Source of the DNA: DAISKN01 sp963716925
Lineage (GTDB): Bacteria > Acidobacteriota > Vicinamibacteria > Marinacidobacterales > SMYC01
DNA length: 64,000 nt
Assembly (NCBI GenBank): GCA_963716925.1
Contig: CAVQUX010000018.1
Span: 1 to 64,000 of the forward strand
Direction: 5' to 3'
This document shows positions 61,304 through 64,000 of the stretch, piece by piece. A program made the translations under genes and the position numbers. The notes under the pieces were generated by a model. It worked only from the letters and a program-made list of their open reading frames with translations, did not search any database and was not told the origin of the DNA. Positions within the stretch are counted from its first letter, which is position 1. Each line of letters begins with the position of its first letter.

Positions 61304-63004
61304 CTATGTTAGCCCTTCGAAAGGATCGGCGGAGACTTCGCTCGTCGCCGGATCGGAGCCGGCGGGGAGCCCCACCTCGCTCCTTCGAGTCGCCCACGAG
61401 GGGAAGGGGAACTGGGTGACGAGAGGGATGGGAAGCTCCGGCTGCGAAAGGATCATCGTTCCCGGCTTCACGATCGTCGCCCTCTGCCGGTGCACGGCCG
61501 GTAGAAACCCGTACTCGTCGCGGTTCGCCTCCGCGGTGTCGAGGCGGCCCACGACCCGGATGGCGGAGTTGGCGATGATGCGCCTCTCCACTTCGCTCGC
61601 CGTCTGCTCGGCCCCGATGAGGATGATACCGAGCGAGCGGCCGCGCTCGGCGACGTCCAGAAGAGTCTCCTTGATGGGGCTGCCCCCGTCCCGGGGGGCG
61701 TACTTGTTCAGCTCGTCGAGCACCACGAAGAGGAGCGGCCGCGGCTGACCCGACCGCTCTTTCTCCTCGAACGCCCGCCGGAGCGTGACCCCGACCACGA
61801 ACCGTTTCGCGCGATCGCTCAGGTTGTGGAGGTCGACCACCGTGACCTGGGCCTCTCGGCGGATCTTGTGCGTCTCCGCGCGAGGGATGTCTCCCCGCAC
61901 CAGGTGCTCGATGTGCGGAACCGCGCCGTGGAGCCTCCGTACGAAGGCGTTCACCGTCCCCTGGCCGATCGCCGGCCCCGCCCAGAGCCGCCGCGTCGCC
62001 TCGTCGTCGACGTGCTCGGCGACGAGCCGCGCGAGCTCGAGGAACGTCCGCACTTCGCGGCCCTCGACCCGCACCCCGCCCTCGCCGAGAGGCTCCGCGT
62101 CCCTGAGCCGGGCGGCGACGTTCGCGACGACGAGCGTGTACTGCTTCTGGTCGTCCTCGGCGTCCGTGAAGAGGAACGGCAGGAGTCCCTCGCGGCAGAA
62201 CTCGGCCAGGCTCCAGAAGTAGGAACGGACCCCCGTCGGTCGGGTGGCCACGTCGGGGGCGGCGTTTCGGTCCCCCCGCCTCGGCGGAGCCCAGAGCTCG
62301 ACGCTCCGGAAGGCGTCGGGCACGAGGCCCAGCTTCTCGTACCGGCGGCGATCGCGGTCCTCCAGCCGGGAGTTCCGGTGGTCGAGAAAGAGCAGGTCTT
62401 CCCCCTTGACGTTGTAGATGAGGGCCTTGGTGTTCAGGGCATCGGCCCCGAGGACCTTCGAATGGAACAGGCTGTAAAGAAGGAAGCTCGCGTAGGTCGT
62501 CTTGGTCGCGACTCCCGAGATACCGCTGATGTTGACGTGGGCCCCGCGGGTCCCGTCGAGAAACTCGAGGTTCAGATAGACCGGCTCCTCGTCCCGCGAA
62601 AGACCGGCGGCGAGGCGCTTCCCCTCGTCCATCCCGTCGAAGAAGAGCGCCTGCTCCCGGTCGCGGCCTCTCGCCCGGCGCACTTCCTGGCCGGGAAGCG
62701 GGGGAACGAACACCTCGGGCTCGAACCGGGTGGCCACGATCTTCGCTGCCTGGCTCACCTGCGCCGGAAGCACCCCGCTCTCGATGAGAAAGACGTCGGA
62801 GTCGAATCGCGCTCCCTCGTGTCGGGCCCTCACCTGGGTGACGAGCCCGAAGATGCGGACGCACTCGCCGTTCGGGAGCTTCCTCTCGAGCGCGACCACG
62901 TCGTCGAGCTGGAGGAACTGGCCCTCCGCGATCGCGACCCAGAACTCGAGCGGGGTCGCGTCCTCGGTGCCGATGACTCGACCGGCGATTTCGGATTCGC
63001 TCAC
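61304..63004 (-). CDS. herA: HerA-type hexameric DNA translocase
   Basis: A 566-residue FtsK/HerA-superfamily ATPase. An N-terminal HAS-barrel (residues ~5-100; SEIAGRVIGTEDATPLEFWV onward) is followed by the ATPase domain. Walker A is GISGVATKTT (161-170), Walker B LLFVVLDELNKYAP, and a sensor-like IILIGAEQTASEVERRI with NSAIRVVGRLD follows. HerA pumps DNA and drives NurA digestion. The start is GTG 63004, chosen because the HAS-barrel begins there; the preceding frame from 63115 is non-coding. It is the first gene of the run and diverges from the amidohydrolase gene at 63106 with 101 bp between. Confidence 0.9.
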   Translation of the reverse strand: MSESEIAGRVIGTEDATPLEFWVAIAEGQFLQLDDVVALERKLPNGECVRIFGLVTQVRARHEGARFDSDVFLIESGVLPAQVSQAAKIVATRFEPEVFVPPLPGQEVRRARGRDREQALFFDGMDEGKRLAAGLSRDEEPVYLNLEFLDGTRGAHVNISGISGVATKTTYASFLLYSLFHSKVLGADALNTKALIYNVKGEDLLFLDHRNSRLEDRDRRRYEKLGLVPDAFRSVELWAPPRRGDRNAAPDVATRPTGVRSYFWSLAEFCREGLLPFLFTDAEDDQKQYTLVVANVAARLRDAEPLGEGGVRVEGREVRTFLELARLVAEHVDDEATRRLWAGPAIGQGTVNAFVRRLHGAVPHIEHLVRGDIPRAETHKIRREAQVTVVDLHNLSDRAKRFVVGVTLRRAFEEKERSGQPRPLLFVVLDELNKYAPRDGGSPIKETLLDVAERGRSLGIILIGAEQTASEVERRIIANSAIRVVGRLDTAEANRDEYGFLPAVHRQRATIVKPGTMILSQPELPIPLVTQFPFPSWATRRSEVGLPAGSDPATSEVSADPFEGLT

Positions 63005-63105
63005 TCCGGAGGCGAGTATCTCACTTCCGGGATGAGGCCGCGAGGGTGGGGCCCCGCGGCACGGATGCACTAGAATGCCCCCTCGCCGTCGAGAGAGGAG
63101 TCCCG

Positions 63106-64000
63106 ATGAAAGCACTCGCTGGATGCGTCGCCGCCCTGGTTCTCAGCGCTTCTGCCGAGGCCCAGGTCACCGTGATACGTGCGGGCCGCTTGATCGACGG
63201 CCGTGGAGGCGAGCCGCTCGAGCCGGCGACGGTCGTCGTCGAGGGCGATCGAATCCGGGAGGTCGGCAAGAACCTCGCGATTCCGCCGGGAGCAACGGTT
63301 GTCGATCTCGGCTCGGCCACCCTCCTCCCCGGTCTCATCGACCTCCACACGCACATGGTGGACCGCGCCGACGTGCACTGGGAGGAGGCGCTTCTGAAGA
63401 CGACGCCTCCGGACGCGGCGCTCTACGGAGCTCGAAACGCGCTGGTAACGCTGATGGCGGGCTTCACCACCTGCCGCGACATGGGCCCGACCTGGCCCTA
63501 CGTCGACGTCTCGCTCCGAAACGCCATCGATTCCGGAGTGGTCCCGGGACCGCGCATGATGGTCGCGGGGAACTACGTCACTTCGACGGGAGGCGCGGGA
63601 GACGCGCGGCAGTTCTCGATCTACGTCGACGTGCCGATCGTGCGCAACCTCGCCGACGGACCCGACGAGATCGTCGAAGCGGTGCGCACGAACTTCAAGT
63701 ACGGCGCCGACTTCATCAAGATCCTCGCCACCGGAGCGGTGCTCTCGAAGGGAATCGCCCCCACGGCACAACAGTACTCCGACGCCGAGATCGAGGCGGC
63801 GGTCACCGAAGCCGCGCGCTGGGGTCGTCAGGTCGCGGCGCACGCTCATGCCGCCCAGGGGATCCACGCCGCGATCCGGGCCGGGGTCCGGACCATCGAC
63901 CATGGCTCCTATCTCGACGACGAAGCCGTGGAGCTGCTGAAGAAGAGCGATCGCCGGACCTTCTACGTGCCCACCCTCGTGATCAGCGAGGCGGGAACGG
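63106..64000 (+). CDS. Secreted amidohydrolase, 3' end beyond the window
   Basis: 298 residues are visible and the gene runs off the right edge. A signal peptide (MKALAGCVAALVLSASAEAQ) is followed by VIRAGRLIDGRGGEPLEPAT, the beta-sandwich strand. Metal motifs are HxH in GLIDLHTHM, the Lys in DFIKILATGAV, His in QVAAHAHAA, and His in RTIDHGSYLD; the last Asp would be beyond the edge. This is the imidazolonepropionase/Xaa-Pro dipeptidase type of amidohydrolase. GAGAGGAG lies 5 nt before ATG 63106, and TAGAAT at 63071-63076 may be the -10. Confidence 0.88.
   Translation, partial: MKALAGCVAALVLSASAEAQVTVIRAGRLIDGRGGEPLEPATVVVEGDRIREVGKNLAIPPGATVVDLGSATLLPGLIDLHTHMVDRADVHWEEALLKTTPPDAALYGARNALVTLMAGFTTCRDMGPTWPYVDVSLRNAIDSGVVPGPRMMVAGNYVTSTGGAGDARQFSIYVDVPIVRNLADGPDEIVEAVRTNFKYGADFIKILATGAVLSKGIAPTAQQYSDAEIEAAVTEAARWGRQVAAHAHAAQGIHAAIRAGVRTIDHGSYLDDEAVELLKKSDRRTFYVPTLVISEAGT

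Noticed and set aside
1..64000. tRNA or rRNA genes, CRISPR arrays, insertion sequences, replication origin
   Set aside because: No cloverleaf or rRNA-like stretch, no spaced direct repeats, no transposase with terminal inverted repeats and no DnaA-box cluster was seen by eye. A covariance-model or repeat search could still find something short.

Overview
The window is GC-rich DNA, densely packed with genes on both strands, from a bacterium. The gene content fits an Acidobacteriota-like organism best: a very large two-domain MacB/FtsX-type permease of the kind expanded in that phylum, many secreted S9, M16, M20 and M24 peptidases and amidohydrolases, a PEP-CTERM protein, and a Hanks-type kinase. 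This placement is inferred from gene families only, since there is no rRNA gene here. I see no tRNA or rRNA gene, CRISPR array, prophage or insertion sequence.

Layout. 0-5.4 kb: a protein of unknown function with a lost 3' end, an SRPBCC/ArsR pair with two matching operator palindromes, a secreted Asp-box protein with an outer-membrane-like protein, and a GT2 glycosyltransferase. 5.5-18.2 kb is a housekeeping block: a metallo-beta-lactamase-fold phosphodiesterase, ftsX, then on the minus strand an acyl-CoA ligase-gatB-ftsE-udk run joined by 4-nt overlaps, then folK, a deoxynucleoside kinase, a HAMP-like membrane protein, a Ser/Thr kinase, a coiled-coil protein, accD, folC and a CAP-domain lipoprotein. 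18.2-22.4 kb: a three-subunit molybdenum hydroxylase resembling 4-hydroxybenzoyl-CoA reductase, next to a remnant of a Tat-exported haloacid dehalogenase. 22.4-30.6 kb: a VapBC-type pair, three APC amino acid permeases, a ruined haloperoxidase gene and a LytS/LytR-type two-component system. 30.7-46.1 kb is rich in peptidases and amidohydrolases, with a decayed toxin-antitoxin locus and a PEP-CTERM gene behind a sigma-54-like promoter. 46.1-55.4 kb: the large permease, trmB, a fatty acid desaturase, a double alpha/beta hydrolase, an MDR reductase, a VOC protein and DinB proteins.

The most striking locus is at 56.8-63.0 kb. Four overlapping or nearly abutting minus-strand genes encode HerA, Mre11/SbcD, Rad50/SbcC and NurA, in the order of the archaeal end-resection operon. 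Each key motif is visible: the HerA P-loop, the Mre11 phosphoesterase motifs, the Rad50 ATPase with a CPVC zinc hook, and the NurA acidic motifs. Two small metabolic genes follow in the same run.

Several genes carry one or two single-base frame disruptions (near 5853, 5996, 23314, 24058, 31243, 35724, 37130 and 39791). Their protein sequence is otherwise well preserved, which points to sequencing indels or very recent mutation. Three loci (18.2, 25.2 and 38.1 kb) look truly decayed. Several genes have a -10-like TAnnnT hexamer 6-12 nt before the start codon and no Shine-Dalgarno sequence, suggesting leaderless transcripts.
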